DNA of 39,031 nt, from the NCBI GenBank assembly GCA_048213135.1, contig PS015076.1, forward strand, positions 63,264 through 102,294, given 5' to 3'. Positions 1 through 9,972 of this stretch are shown here, in pieces. The position numbers and the translations under genes are program-made. The notes beneath the pieces were generated by a model, which was not told where the DNA came from, ran no database searches, and worked only from the letters and a program-made list of their open reading frames with translations. This DNA comes from Reclinomonas americana ATCC 50394 (Eukaryota; Jakobida; Jakobea; Jakobida). Numbering within the stretch: the first letter of the stretch is position 1; the number at the start of each line of letters is the position of its first letter.

Positions 1-1499
1 TGTGGAGACGCAACAGCAAAGCGAGCACGACGCTTGCGCAGCCGCTCGCCCACAATGTCGCGCAGGAATTCGAGCACGTCCGGTGCATGCTTGGCGTCGG
101 CATCGTCACGTCGCAAACCCAGCGCGGCGTTCCACGCACCCGCAGTACTGGCGGCCGCACAGCACGGACTCGGTTGCTTCACCCACGCGCCCAACACTGT
201 CGGCGAGTACGTGATGGAGAAATTGCGAAAGGCGCTGTTGAGACCGGGTAGCGCGCCGTCGGGGAACAGCAGCTGCATCAGCTGCTCATTCGTCAACTCC
301 TCGCTCTGCTCCGAATCCATCTCCACCGCCGTCGGTGGCGCTGCTGCGGTCGCGGTGGCGGCGACGGCGTCCTCCTTNNNNNNNNNNNNNNNNNNNNNNN
401 NNNNNNNNNNNNNNNNNNNNNNNNNNNNNNNNNNNNNNNNNNNNNNNNNNNNNNNNNNNNNNNNNNNNNNNNNNNNNNNNNNNNNNNNNNNNNNNNNNNN
501 NNNNNNNNNNNNNNNNNNNNNNNNNNNNNNNNNNNNNNNNNNNNNNNNNNNNNNNNNNNNNNNNNNNNNNNNNNNNNNNNNNNNNNNNNNNNNNNNNNNN
601 NNNNNNNNNNNNNNNNNNNNNNNNNNNNNNNNNNNNNNNNNNNNNNNNNNNNNNNNNNNNNNNNNNNNNNNNNNNNNNNNNNNNNNNNNNNNNNNNNNNN
701 NNNNNNNNNNNNNNNNNNNNNNNNNNNNNNNNNNNNNNNNNNNNNNNNNNNNNNNNNNNNNNNNNNNNNNNNNNNNNNNNNNNNNNNNNNNNNNNNNNNN
801 NNNNNNNNNNNNNNNNNNNNNNNNNNNNNNNNNNNNNNNNNNNNNNNNNNNNNNNNNNNNNNNNNNNNNNNNNNNNNNNNNNNNNNNNNNNNNNNNNNNN
901 NNNNNNNNNNNNNNNNNNNNNNNNNNNNNNNNNNNNNNNNNNNNNNNNNNNNNNNNNNNNNNNNNNNNNNNNNNNNNNNNNNNNNNNNNNNNNNNNNATT
1001 CTCGGTGGTGGTGGAGGCGACTGCACGCGATGGCACCGCCACCACCACCTTTTGCCTGCGTGTAGCACTGGCGGTGGTGTCCAGCGAGAGCAGTGTTGAC
1101 GGCGGCCGCGGTGGCAGCTCATTGACAATCATGGTCGCGAGAATCGCCTTTTGCTCATCCTCCGACGTCGGCGACGACAGCGGCGACGCCGACGAGCTCG
1201 ACAGCGAATCCGACAGCCGATCACTGTGCTCCGCCGCCGCCGCAGCCGCGGCAGCAGCGCTCGGCTTGCCCTCGATCAAATCACGCTCCAGCGGCACTGG
1301 CGCGTGCGGTCGTCCCATCAACAGCGACGGCGACGACGACGACTTGCCAATCACCATGAGACCGGCGGCGGCCGTCGACCAGCCGTTCTCCGTGGGGGGA
1401 CTGCGGGCGGCAAAGCTCTTGCGAATGGGCACAATCATGTCTTCCTCTTCTTCTTCTTCCTCTGTGTCGTCGCCCTCAATGAATAGTTGGCGGCGTTGG
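1..1499 (-). CDS. Unrecognised protein, 3' part of gene, interrupted by gap
   Basis: Minus-strand coding sequence in two visible pieces, 997-1499 and 1-377, separated by a 620-bp run of N; it runs off the left edge. The right piece reads through an acidic stretch (a run of seven Glu before DMIVPIRKSF), a poly-Ala run of nine and a serine-rich segment, ending VASTTTEN at the gap. The left piece reads EDAVAATATAAAPP, then a better ordered segment containing FPDGALPGLNSAFRNFSITY and the motif PSPCCAAASTAGAWNAALG. Its right limit is a likely splice acceptor (caccaag at about 1500); the true start is not identified, and the first Met in the piece is at 1439. The two pieces lie in different frames, so the gap hides an intron or has the wrong length. 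I do not recognise the family. The Cys-Ala-Ala-Ala motif looks like a conserved core, but that is only an impression. Confidence 0.55.
378..997. other. Assembly gap (620 N) inside a minus-strand gene
   Basis: Run of N. Coding sequence flanks it on both sides in different frames. Confidence 0.99.
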
Positions 1500-1509
1500 C
1501 TTGGTGGTT

Positions 1510-2180
1510 GAACGGGGGGCAAAGGGGCGTGGGGTGGGGGTGGTGAGGGGACTGTGGGGGAAGGAGAAGGGGTGAGAAAAAGGAAAGGGGGAAGGGGGGA
1601 GGAGAGCTGGGGAAACGGAGAAAGAACAAAGCCAGAGGCTAGAGGGTAGGACTGAAGAGTGGGAGGAGAAGAGGAGTGATTACAGAGAAGGAAGATGAGG
1701 AAGAAGAGGAAAGGAGAGAGTCGGACTGAGACAACTGAGCTGCGAAAGAGGGACAGCAAGAATGGAGGCAGCAGAGAGGATGATAGGGGGCAAAGGAGAA
1801 GAGGCAAGAGGAGGGCAGGGGGAGGAAAGACTGTCAGGAGGGAGGAGAGAGTCACAATGAGCTGTGAAAGAGGGACAGCGAGAAAGGGAAGCAGCGAAGA
1901 GGGACAGGAGGGAGGAGAAGTGACGAGAGGGAGGAAGGAGGAAGGGACGGACACAAGGAGGGGAGAGAAAGGGAAGGGAAGGAGGGGACGAGACGAGAAG
2001 ACAGGAAGGCAGAGGGAGGAGGCAAGAGGGGGCCAGAGGGAGGGATGAAGACCAGAGGGCGATGGAGGAGAGGCAGAGAGAGAAGAGAGAGAGAGAGAAG
2101 AGACAGAAGGAAGATGAGGAGGGAGAGACAGTGAGAGGGAGGGCAGGAGGACGCAACAGGGAGAGGCACGAGGGAGATAC
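1510..2180 (-). repeat. Purine-rich tract, pyrimidine-rich in the sense of the leftmost gene
   Basis: About 670 bp almost entirely of A and G on the plus strand (gggagg, gagaga, aagg units). Read on the minus strand it is a long CT tract lying just 5' of the leftmost gene's exon. It matches the sense-pyrimidine expansions seen in introns of other genes in this window, so I read it as an intron. No convincing upstream exon was found. Long open frames here encode only Ser/Leu/Pro-rich low-complexity peptides. Confidence 0.5.
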
Positions 2181-2928
2181 AGAGAGAACACGCTCCAAAA
2201 TGCACCTGCAGACGACAACACTGGCGATCGCGATGACAAGCTCGACCAACGCGCAGGCACAATCGCTATGGATGCTGATGTTGTAGTTGTAGTTGACACT
2301 GACTGTTCCTGTTGCCTTGCACTCTATTCTCCCCGCACGCACGCAACAATAATAAACACAGACACAAGAGAGTGAGAGATCAAACAGAGCGCGGACATTG
2401 GTTGCCGAGTTCCTCCGTGTGTGTGTGATTATTTCCCCTTGCCTCTCTTTGTCAGACAACTCACCCCTCCAATGCGCATCCACAGTGCACACTCTGTGTG
2501 TGCGTCTGTGAGGCGCCACATGCACTGAGAGCGCGCATGCTCAAATTCCGCTCTCCTTGCGCTCTCCAGCGAGGAGGAGGAGTTGTTGACAAGGGTGTGT
2601 AAGAGAGGGAGGCCGCGGGGTGCGCAGAAGCGGAAGGCCACTTGCGAGTGTTCTTCGCAGAGGGCCGAGTGCATCATCATCATTGTGAGAGATGAGAGAG
2701 ATTGATAGCGAACGGTCACAATGATGAGTCAACGGTGCGCGGACAACTGCGGTATTGATATTGGGGGAATTGAAAGGGAGGTCAAATGTATGTGGGACTA
2801 CAGGTTAGTGATTGGGACGGGGGGGGGGGTGTTGTCTGTGAAAGGGAGCTGAGGGTCGGGAGGATGGAGGGCAGCAGCAGGAAAGTTATTGATTGCTTCA
2901 CGAATATGGACCGCAGCGGCCAAGCTTC

Positions 2929-3364
2929 AACAACAACAAATTCATTCACCAACAAACAAGCAACAGCTGTCTTGATGACCAAGTTCAACCGTATCCAAAA
3001 CATCAACACAGCCACCAATCTTGAGGCAGCAGCAGGTTCCTTGTGTGTGTGTGTTCGCTCTCGGAGCTCCGAACAAGTCGAGAATTGCGATCTCCACCGC
3101 ATAAGGCGTGGTTGACCAGTGGATTTGACGCACTTGCATAGACGCATAGCGTTTTCTGCGATCGTACACGGCACATCGAATTCGGGAAAAGGCCATAAGC
3201 CAGGCAAACAAAGCAAAGCCGGGTCCGGATCCGTGAAGCAGGCAAAGCAAAAAGCAGACAGTGGTGGTGTCGCGATCGTACGTTGGTGGCGTGGTTGAAA
3301 ACAGGAGAGAGCTTGTCATGTTGTTGGTGAGGCTCATATCGGTGGTGGCTGGTGGTGGGCGCAG

Positions 3365-3398
<34 letters not shown>

Positions 3399-3618
3399 CA
3401 TTGTTGTCGCATCAGTGATTTCAAATTATAAACACTGTGACAGCCACTGACCGGTGGCCGCACAGTGAGAAAACCAGAGGACTGAGGGTTGAAGGCGACG
3501 TTGACCACAGATACAATGTTGTTGTTGTCGTCGTCATTATGTGGCAAGGGATTTGTGGACATTAGTCATCAAGACAGCTGTTGCTTGTTTGTTGGTGAAT
3601 GAATTGTTGTTGTTGTCG
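2929..3618. repeat. Inverted repeat, arms of about 50 bp separated by about 585 bp
   Basis: The left arm (2929-2979) reads through ttcattcaccaacaaacaag and on to cttgatgac. The right arm (3566-3618) is its reverse complement, near-perfect over about 50 bp and differing mainly in the number of CAA units. The intervening DNA contains a GTT run and no open frame of note. This could be a foldback or MITE-like element or an old inverted duplication. I could not identify clear target-site duplications. Confidence 0.6.
3364..3397 (+). repeat. (GTT)n microsatellite
   Basis: About eleven uninterrupted GTT units between the arms of the inverted repeat. Confidence 0.95.
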
Positions 3619-4234
3619 CATTATTGGAATGTGGTGAATGAAGTGTTTTGTTTTTTACAGTGATGGCGGTGGAGGGGAAGAACGTGCAAGACATGCTGAA
3701 AGCAGAGCCAGTGTCAGCAGTTACTGCCGTGCAGTGTTGATGCGTATACAGTGTTGCTGTTGTTGTATTCGCCCTGCGTCTCCCACTCATGCTGCCCTCA
3801 CCTGTGTGGTTGCTTGCCCATCTCCAACCCGACGAATATCGACCTCGGTTTTGGGCAACCATGAGCTGCGAGACTTCTTCTCGCACTCACTTCGCCCGCA
3901 CCCACGGCAGCGGAGCACGACACACACTGGCGCCACGCACACTCAACTGCGGCGCACGCGACGAATCCCGCCACAAATCCGAACGCGCGTACACAGAATG
4001 ACACAGGACGCCGCCTTGGGTTCGTTGCGTTGCGAGAAGTGTCTCATCCCCACTCAGCAGCAACCCTGCTGGTCAACATCTTGGATAGGGGGAGCCTTGT
4101 ATCAGAAGAACAGGTTCAAGCTCCACAGCAACAAAACTCCTGACGTTCTCCCATTTCTGCGAAGGGTCAAGGTTCCGCGATTCTGCAAAAGTCAACAGCG
4201 GCGGGCAAAGAGCACAAGCGTCAAGGAAAGGCCA

Positions 4235-4378
4235 GCGTTCCTGTCGGAGAGCTATCCACGGGGAACGACGCAGCACCACGGCTTCCAAAGATCGCATGAA
4301 TATCAACAACGGTGCTGATTTAACGTTCCTGTCGGAGAGCTCCACGCTTCCACAGAGCGTATGAATATCAACAACGGT
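4235..4378 (+). repeat. Short imperfect tandem duplication
   Basis: Two head-to-tail copies, 4235-4313 and about 4323-4378, share cgttcctgtcggagagct, then gcttcca, and end in atgaatatcaacaacggt. The second copy lacks about 20 bp from the middle. Function unknown. Confidence 0.8.
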
Positions 4379-4779
4379 TCTGCCTTCCTCCACGCAGAGA
4401 CGCGCAACAGCCAATTCATTCATTCGCCAGCAAACACGGCGACACACACGCGGCTGAAAGCGTACACAACAACAATCAAAAAAACGAACCCGTTATCACT
4501 CATCGCTCGAGTGCACCTGCGCAACAACAAAACAAACACACACACACACATGCACGAACCACAACGTCAGCGCACAAGTTCCTCTCTCTCTCTCTCTCAA
4601 GCAGAACGCAACATCCGGCATCTCATTCATGGCGACGACAGCAGTAGTGCCACCGCACGAGACAGACTCGTGCGAGGCCTCACCGACAGGGTCGGCGCCG
4701 ATGATAGCGGCACACGGAAGGCTCTCCAAGCCCTCTGCGAGTGAGAGACAGAGAGTAAGAGAGTGAGTGACACACATTC

Positions 4780-4960
4780 TCCTCTCGCGGTCTCACATTC
4801 TCACACACGCATACACATGGATACATCTCACTCTCTCACACTCACACCCTTGCACACACACTCATACACTCACACACTCACACACACACTCAGCCGCTCT
4901 CCTGTCTTCCCTTTCCTCTCTCTCTCCACTCTCTCTCTCTCTCTCTCTCTGTCTGACTCT
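4780..4960 (+). repeat. CA- and CT-rich microsatellites upstream of the first WD40 gene
   Basis: Alternating cacaca and ctctct runs lie in the probable 5' UTR or promoter about 180-360 bp before the start codon at 5143. Confidence 0.8.
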
Positions 4961-5142
4961 TTCTTCTCACGCACCATTCGGACGCGAATGCGAAGAACCC
5001 ATCTCTCTCACACACGTGCTCACACTGCTTCACTCGCAACCACAAGAACAACGAAGGAGATCTCTCGCAAGAGAATAGAATCACAATGAATGTGTGTCCC
5101 ACTGTCGCCTTCGTGTCCCCCCCTCTCTCTCCCCTTTCCTCC

Positions 5143-6252
5143 ATGGCATCCACCGCTCCTCCCCCTCCCTTCTTCTGCAAAGTAATGCAAGAACCTGCGA
5201 GAGTCTTCACAGTCGCCATCACTCCCGATTCGCGCCACATTGTGAGTGGAGGTGTGAACAGCGTGGTGCGTGTGTGGTCACTGGCGAGTGGCAAGGAGGT
5301 GCGCCAGTTGCGAGGACACACCGATGACGTGCGGTCTGTCACCGTCACTCCCGACGGTCAGCACGTTGTCAGTGGGAGTGGTGACGCGTCTGTGCGCATG
5401 TGGTCGCTGGCGAGTGGCGAAGAGGTGCGACGCATGGAGGGGCACACAGGGAGGGTGAACTCTGTCGCCGTCTCTCCCGATGGTCTGCTCGTGGCGAGTG
5501 GGGGTTGGGACAAGACAGTGCGACTGTGGTCTCTGGTGAGTGGCGGCGAAGTGCGACGGCTGGAGGGACACGATGATCAGGCGTGGTCTGTCGTCTTTGC
5601 TCCCGATGGCCAGCACGTGCTCAGTGCGAGTCTGGACTGGACTGTGCGTGCGTGGTCTGTGGCGAGTGGGGAGGAAGTGCGGCGGTTCGTCGAGCACGGT
5701 GATGGTGATTCGGTGTACTCTGTGGCTGTGTCGCCAGACGGGCAGTGTGTGTTGAGTGGGAGCTCGGACTGCACAGTGCGAGTGTGGTCCATGGCGACTG
5801 GCGCCACCCTGCAGCGCCTGGAGAGACACGACGGATGGGTGTTTTCCGTCGCCTTCACTTTCGATGCTCGGTACATGGTGAGCGGGAGCGGAGGCAGCAC
5901 TGTACGACTGTGGTCCGCCGTGACTGGGGCGGAGATTTGCCAGCTGCAGGGGCACGCTAGCGCGGTGTGGTCGGTCGCCGCTGCACCCTGCGGTCAGCAC
6001 ATTGCGAGTGGCGGCGAGGACGGGACGGTACGAGTGTGGTCGACGCCGTGCGGACTCGCCCGCTTCGATCTCGACGAAGCACGGCAGGCCATGCGAGCTG
6101 TCCAGGAGATGCTGGAGGAGGAGGAGGAGGAGGAGGAGGAGGAGGAGGAGATGGATCCACGCTGCCTGCCAGAGATGGTGCTGCGCTGCTTCATCGTCGA
6201 GGACGCCGAGTTGGTGCTTTTTCGATGCCGCACGACGTCGATGTGTTTGTAA
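5143..6252 (+). CDS. Intronless seven-repeat WD40 protein, first of a tandem pair
   Basis: 369 residues in one exon. An in-frame ATG lies upstream at 5086, but I prefer 5143 because its context (ccATGGCATCCACc) is shared exactly with the start of the paralogue at 6483. Seven WD40 repeats follow, each of the form SVAVSPDGQHVVSGS...TVRVWSLASGEEVRRLEGH, so it should fold as one seven-bladed propeller, a scaffold for protein-protein contacts. The repeats are unusually alike, which points to recent internal amplification or gene conversion. After the propeller come a helix (EARQAMRAVQEMLE), a run of 13 Glu and a tail (RCLPEMVLRCFIVEDAE, then VLFRCRT) also found in the neighbour. The partner is unknown. 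Lack of introns in an intron-rich region suggests retroposition or gene transfer, but neither is proven. Confidence 0.9.
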   Translation: MASTAPPPPFFCKVMQEPARVFTVAITPDSRHIVSGGVNSVVRVWSLASGKEVRQLRGHTDDVRSVTVTPDGQHVVSGSGDASVRMWSLASGEEVRRMEGHTGRVNSVAVSPDGLLVASGGWDKTVRLWSLVSGGEVRRLEGHDDQAWSVVFAPDGQHVLSASLDWTVRAWSVASGEEVRRFVEHGDGDSVYSVAVSPDGQCVLSGSSDCTVRVWSMATGATLQRLERHDGWVFSVAFTFDARYMVSGSGGSTVRLWSAVTGAEICQLQGHASAVWSVAAAPCGQHIASGGEDGTVRVWSTPCGLARFDLDEARQAMRAVQEMLEEEEEEEEEEEEMDPRCLPEMVLRCFIVEDAELVLFRCRTTSMCL

Positions 6253-6482
6253 AGTGGCGAGGTTTGTTTTGAGAGTGAAAGTCGGTTCGCCCCTGTATCT
6301 ATGCATGCGATTACACGCGTGGCTTACACCATGGACAGGGGATGAAAGCAAGGCACCAACAACAAGCTCCACGTTCATGCATTCATTCTGTTGTCCCACA
6401 ACATTTTTTACACCTTACCTTCCTTGCGCGCACTCCGCTATTCCATCTCCCTCGCACGCTCTTTTGAACCCTTTCAAAAACC
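6253..6482 (+). other. Intergenic spacer between the tandem WD40 genes
   Basis: 230 bp. No gene seen. It presumably holds the 3' end of the first gene and the promoter of the second; the last 60 bp are pyrimidine-rich. Confidence 0.6.
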
Positions 6483-7574
6483 ATGGCATCCACGGCTTTG
6501 CTATCACGCAGGATGCTGCATAGAGTTGGGGGAGTGTACTCTGTCCACTTCTCCCCCGACGGTCTGCATGTGGTGAGCGGAGGTTCGGACGGCACAGTGC
6601 GAGTGTGGTCACTGGCGAGTGGTAAAGAAGTACGGCGACTGGAGGGACGAGCTGACTGGGTGTTGTGTGTCGCCGCTGTTGTCGGCGGTGAGCACATTGT
6701 GATTGGAAGTGAGAATGAGACTGTGCGAGTGTGGTCGCTGGCGAGTGGCGAGGAAGTGCGACAGCTGGAGGGACACACGCGAGGAGTGCGCGCTGCTGCT
6801 GTCACTCGCGATGGTCAGTACATTGTGAGTGGCAGCGACGACAAAACGATTCGAGTGTGGTCTGCGGCGAGTGGCGACGAGGTGCGACGGTTGGAGGGGC
6901 ATGCTGGGTGGGTGTGGTCGGTTGTCATCACGCACGATGGTCAGCACGTGGTGAGTGGAAGTCACGACAAGACAGTGCGCGTGTGGTCGCTGGCGAGTGG
7001 CGAAGAGGTGATGCGGTTGGAGGGGCACACTGCGTTTCTGTTCGCTGTCGCGGTTGCCCCCGACGGGCAGCACGTGGTGAGCAGCAGTTTTGATATGACA
7101 GTGCGCGTGTGGTCGCTGGCGAGTGGGCAAGAGTTGCGACAGCTGCACGGATACGTGAATTGGGTGCGATGCGTCGCCGTCATGCCCGACGGTCAACACC
7201 TTGTGTGTGGCAGCGACGATGCGACTGTGCGAGTGTGGTCGCTGGCGAGCGGCGACGAGGTGCGACGACTGGAGGGACACACCGACTGGGTATGGTCCGT
7301 CGCCATCTCGCCTGACGGTCAGCACCTTGTGAGCGGCAGCGATGACTCGACCATGAGTTTGTGGTCCACTCCATGCGGTCTCGCTCGCTGGGAGCTCGAC
7401 AAAGCACGCCAGGCCATGCCAGCGATTCAGGAGATACTGGAGGAGGAGGAAAGGGAGGAGGAGCAGGCGAATGTTCCACGCTGCCTGCCAGAGATAGTGC
7501 TGCGGTGCTTCATCGTCGAGGATGCCGAGGCAGTGCTCTTCCGGTGCCGCACCGATACCACACTGTGCCTCTAG
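6483..7574 (+). CDS. Intronless seven-repeat WD40 protein, second of a tandem pair
   Basis: 363 residues, single exon, starting in the same ccATGGCATCCACg context as its neighbour. Seven WD40 repeats (blade ends RVWSLASGEEVRRLEGH, SDDKTIRVWSAASG and similar) are followed by the same private tail: KARQAMPAIQEILEEEE, a shortened acidic stretch, RCLPEIVLRCFIVEDAE and VLFRCRT. The two genes are plainly a tandem duplication. The acidic run is shorter here (a GAG microsatellite difference), whereas the tail is nearly identical, which implies selection on the tail. Predicted soluble propeller scaffold of unknown partner. Confidence 0.9.
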   Translation: MASTALLSRRMLHRVGGVYSVHFSPDGLHVVSGGSDGTVRVWSLASGKEVRRLEGRADWVLCVAAVVGGEHIVIGSENETVRVWSLASGEEVRQLEGHTRGVRAAAVTRDGQYIVSGSDDKTIRVWSAASGDEVRRLEGHAGWVWSVVITHDGQHVVSGSHDKTVRVWSLASGEEVMRLEGHTAFLFAVAVAPDGQHVVSSSFDMTVRVWSLASGQELRQLHGYVNWVRCVAVMPDGQHLVCGSDDATVRVWSLASGDEVRRLEGHTDWVWSVAISPDGQHLVSGSDDSTMSLWSTPCGLARWELDKARQAMPAIQEILEEEEREEEQANVPRCLPEIVLRCFIVEDAEAVLFRCRTDTTLCL

Positions 7575-7897
7575 CGTGGTCGCTGGCCTCTTGAAGCCGT
7601 TCTGTCGGGGAAATGTATGCGTCGCGCGACGCACTGCGGGTTGCACTTGCACAATTGCTCCACAGAAGAATCCTACACGATGCTACTCGCTATTGACTTT
7701 CCCTTCGTGTCTCTCTCTCACTCTCTCTGTCTGTCTGCCGTTCTGTCTGTTTACATTATCTGCGCATCTCGACTTCCAGTCACCAAAGGCGACACAGGTG
7801 TAGCTTCGTCTGCACTGCTCAGTATTGGTATCGATATCGTGATGGATGATTGACGCCGACACATCTTCTCACCCCCTCTCTTTCCACCGCCTCCGCC
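7575..7897 (+). other. Intergenic spacer with a 16-bp perfect palindrome
   Basis: 323 bp between two WD40 genes. No gene seen. tgcgtcgcgcgacgca at 7618-7633 is a perfect palindrome soon after the upstream stop codon; it could be a protein-binding site or 3'-end hairpin, or chance. Confidence 0.5.
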
Positions 7898-9370
7898 ATG
7901 GGCGCCTGCTGCTGCGCACCGCGCGACGGCCACCCTCTCTCACATCAAAAGCCACACCACGAACAGCGGTACCTCACGCAATCACCAGTCACCACCGAGG
8001 CCACGACTCCCTCAACCGCCGATGTCAACGATGATGATGAGTACGATGATGACGATGAGAGGAGACACCGACGTCGGCGACGACGACGAGCACCGCCCAC
8101 ATTGCCACCAGAGGTCGCCCGCTTGACAGGTTGCAGCGGTCGCGTGCACGCAGTCGCTGTGTCGCCGCATGTCGCCGGATTGCCGCAGGTAATCTACAGA
8201 GCGAGAGAGTGCTCATTCTGTCTCCCTTCCCCACACACTCTCTCTCTCTCCCTCTCTCCAGCTGGTGGCCACGGCATGCGAGAACCAAACCGTGGAGATC
8301 TTCAACGCCGACACGGCCACGTTTCTCGGCAAACGCGAGGGACACAACAGCGAGGTGCTCTCCGTGGCCTTCTCGCCCTCCGATCCCACCATGCTGGTGA
8401 GTGGAGGCGGCGGTCGGCGCTACCTCAACTACGAGGTCATTCTGTGGGATCTGTCGGATATGGTGGCCAGTCGCCGGCGCGTCCGCATGCAGCCGCGCAG
8501 TCGCTTGCCGCCCATCAACCCTCTCCGCTGGCGATCGCGGAGACTGACGCACAGCACCGATTCGCTGGTCGTCTCACGTGATCAGCGGCTGGTGGTGGCG
8601 GCCGTGCGCGATGGCACTGTGCGCGTGTGGCAAGCGGCTTCCGGCAAGTTCCTGCGTGTGCTGGTCGGACATACCGCACCAGTGCGTTCGGTGGCGACGG
8701 TCCTTGTTGGTCAGGAGGAGTTGCTGGTGAGCGGATCCGACGATGGCACGATTCGGTGGTGGCGCATGGACACTGGCGAGTGTCTGCGGTTCGTGCAGAC
8801 CGATAGTGGCGTGCGGTCCGTGGCCGTGTCGGGCGATGATCGCTTGGTGGCGACGTCGCACGCCAATGTGGAGTGGCTCGGACGCAGTTCACCGTCGTTG
8901 CGACGCGCGTCTCACCCGATCCGCCTGTGGTCGTCGCTGTCGGTGTTTGACGACGATGGACCGCAGCTGGTGCGCTCGTTTGGTGGCGGCGGTGGCGACG
9001 GATTCGCGATTGTCGATGCGTCGTTTTGTGGCGACGACGCTCAGTTTGTGCTGAGTAGTGCGCTCGGTTCGTGCACGTGTCGCGCTTGATCGAGGCTGCT
9101 TGCCGTCGACTCACTTCGGTTGCTCGCAGACTGCACCGTGTGCATCTGGCAACGCAGCAATGAGAGCAACGAGTGCGTGGCCGTGGATGTGGTCGGGCCG
9201 GGTCCTCCGGCGCGCAGCCTGCACGATGGGCGCATCGTGTGCGGCTGCTACGAGGGAGTGTTGGCGGTGTTGGCACCGGGTGAGTTGTGGCAACCAGCGC
9301 ATAGGGGATAGAAGGAAGATGAAGATGCGAAAAGCGTGGGCTGCAATTGAAAAAGAGACGAACACAATGT

Positions 9371-9405
<35 letters not shown>

Positions 9406-9721
9406 ACTCTCATCCTTGGAAAAACAATGCGAGTACAAGGTGCAGCAGACAGAGCACAGCGCACCTCAACAACCAGCGCACTCAGTCCGCGAAGAAAGGG
9501 AGAGGGCGAATGTTGGCTCATTTGGAGCTCACCAATGCGCACGTGCAGGTCCCTGGAGCTCCCGCTGGTGTGCCCAACAAGAGTCGCGAGCGGCGCGGAA
9601 TGCCGTGGATGCCGTGTACGGGCTGCTGTGCATGGAGCGTGGCCGCGGCAATGTTGGTGGAGAACCGCTGCCACTGGTGGTGTTGCGCGTAGTGCAAAGT
9701 GGATGCGCGGCAGGAGTGTGA
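7898..9721 (+). CDS. WD40 protein with N-terminal MGACCC lipidation motif
   Basis: Four exons: 7898-8188, 8262-9066, 9130-9279, 9549-9721, in phase throughout; 472 residues. The start sits in a good context (gccATGGG) and gives MGACCCAPRDG: Gly2 is a likely myristoylation site and Cys4-Cys6 likely palmitoylation sites, so the protein is probably membrane-anchored. An acidic/Arg-rich linker follows (DDDEYDDDDERR, then seven Arg), then degenerate WD40 repeats including EVLSVAFSPSDPTMLVSG, DGTVRVWQAASGKFLRVL, SGSDDGTIRWWRMDTGECL and, across intron 2, ALDCTVCIW. The propeller is divergent and is not a copy of the two upstream genes. Intron 3 (9280-9548) consists almost entirely of a dispersed repeat. 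The last exon is supported by phase and an open frame only, not by family similarity. Confidence 0.8.
9293..9545 (+). repeat. Dispersed repeat filling intron 3 of the WD40 gene
   Basis: This stretch matches the reverse complement of about 15300-15547 in intron 1 of the HGSNAT-like gene. The strongest blocks are gatgcgaa(a/g)agcgtgggctgcaa followed by gagacgaacacaatg and a GA run with agagcactctc, and gcgcactcagtccgcgaag. It covers nearly the whole 269-bp intron. Confidence 0.8.
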
Positions 9722-9783
9722 CGAATGCTGACAAACAAAATCTACTGCGGCTACATTCTACCCACACATGACACACACACCCG
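9722..9783. other. 62-bp spacer between convergent genes
   Basis: The stop codons of the lipidated WD40 gene (plus) and the GTPase gene (minus) are only 62 bp apart, so their 3' UTRs must overlap. No canonical AATAAA is evident on either strand. Confidence 0.7.
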
Positions 9784-9939
9784 TTACTGCTTGTTCCGCT
9801 TTCCGTGACTGTGACCGTGACCGTGACCGTGATGGTGATGGTGATGGTGGTGATGGCCGGGGTGATGACACGCTCCACCCTCCTCCTCTCCTTCCTCGTC
9901 GTCGTCATCATCATCGCCGCCCTCCATCTCTTCGTCTTC

Positions 9940-9972
<33 letters not shown>

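Larger units (their letters stand above)
2200..5142. other. Gene-poor region between divergent genes
   Basis: About 2.9 kb in which I see no convincing gene. It holds an inverted-repeat pair (2929-2979 and 3566-3618), a GTT run (3364-3397), a short tandem duplication (4235-4378), and CA- and CT-rich microsatellites from about 4530 to 4960. Open frames of up to 226 codons occur (for example plus 3638-4318), but they have biased composition and no recognisable domain. The right end probably holds the promoter and 5' UTR of the WD40 gene at 5143. Confidence 0.6.

Noticed and set aside
3638-4318. 226-codon plus-strand open frame
   Set aside because: Biased composition, no recognisable domain, and it overlaps a tandem duplication; no splice structure linking it to other exons.
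5086-5142. Upstream in-frame ATG of the first WD40 gene
   Set aside because: The added residues are low-complexity and the downstream start context is conserved with the tandem paralogue, although the upstream start cannot be excluded.
5278-6399. Long open frame antisense to the first WD40 gene (373 codons), with a similar one at 6609-7652
   Set aside because: Both mirror the WD40 coding sequence in a fixed register and arise from its repetitive codon use; they have no domain of their own.
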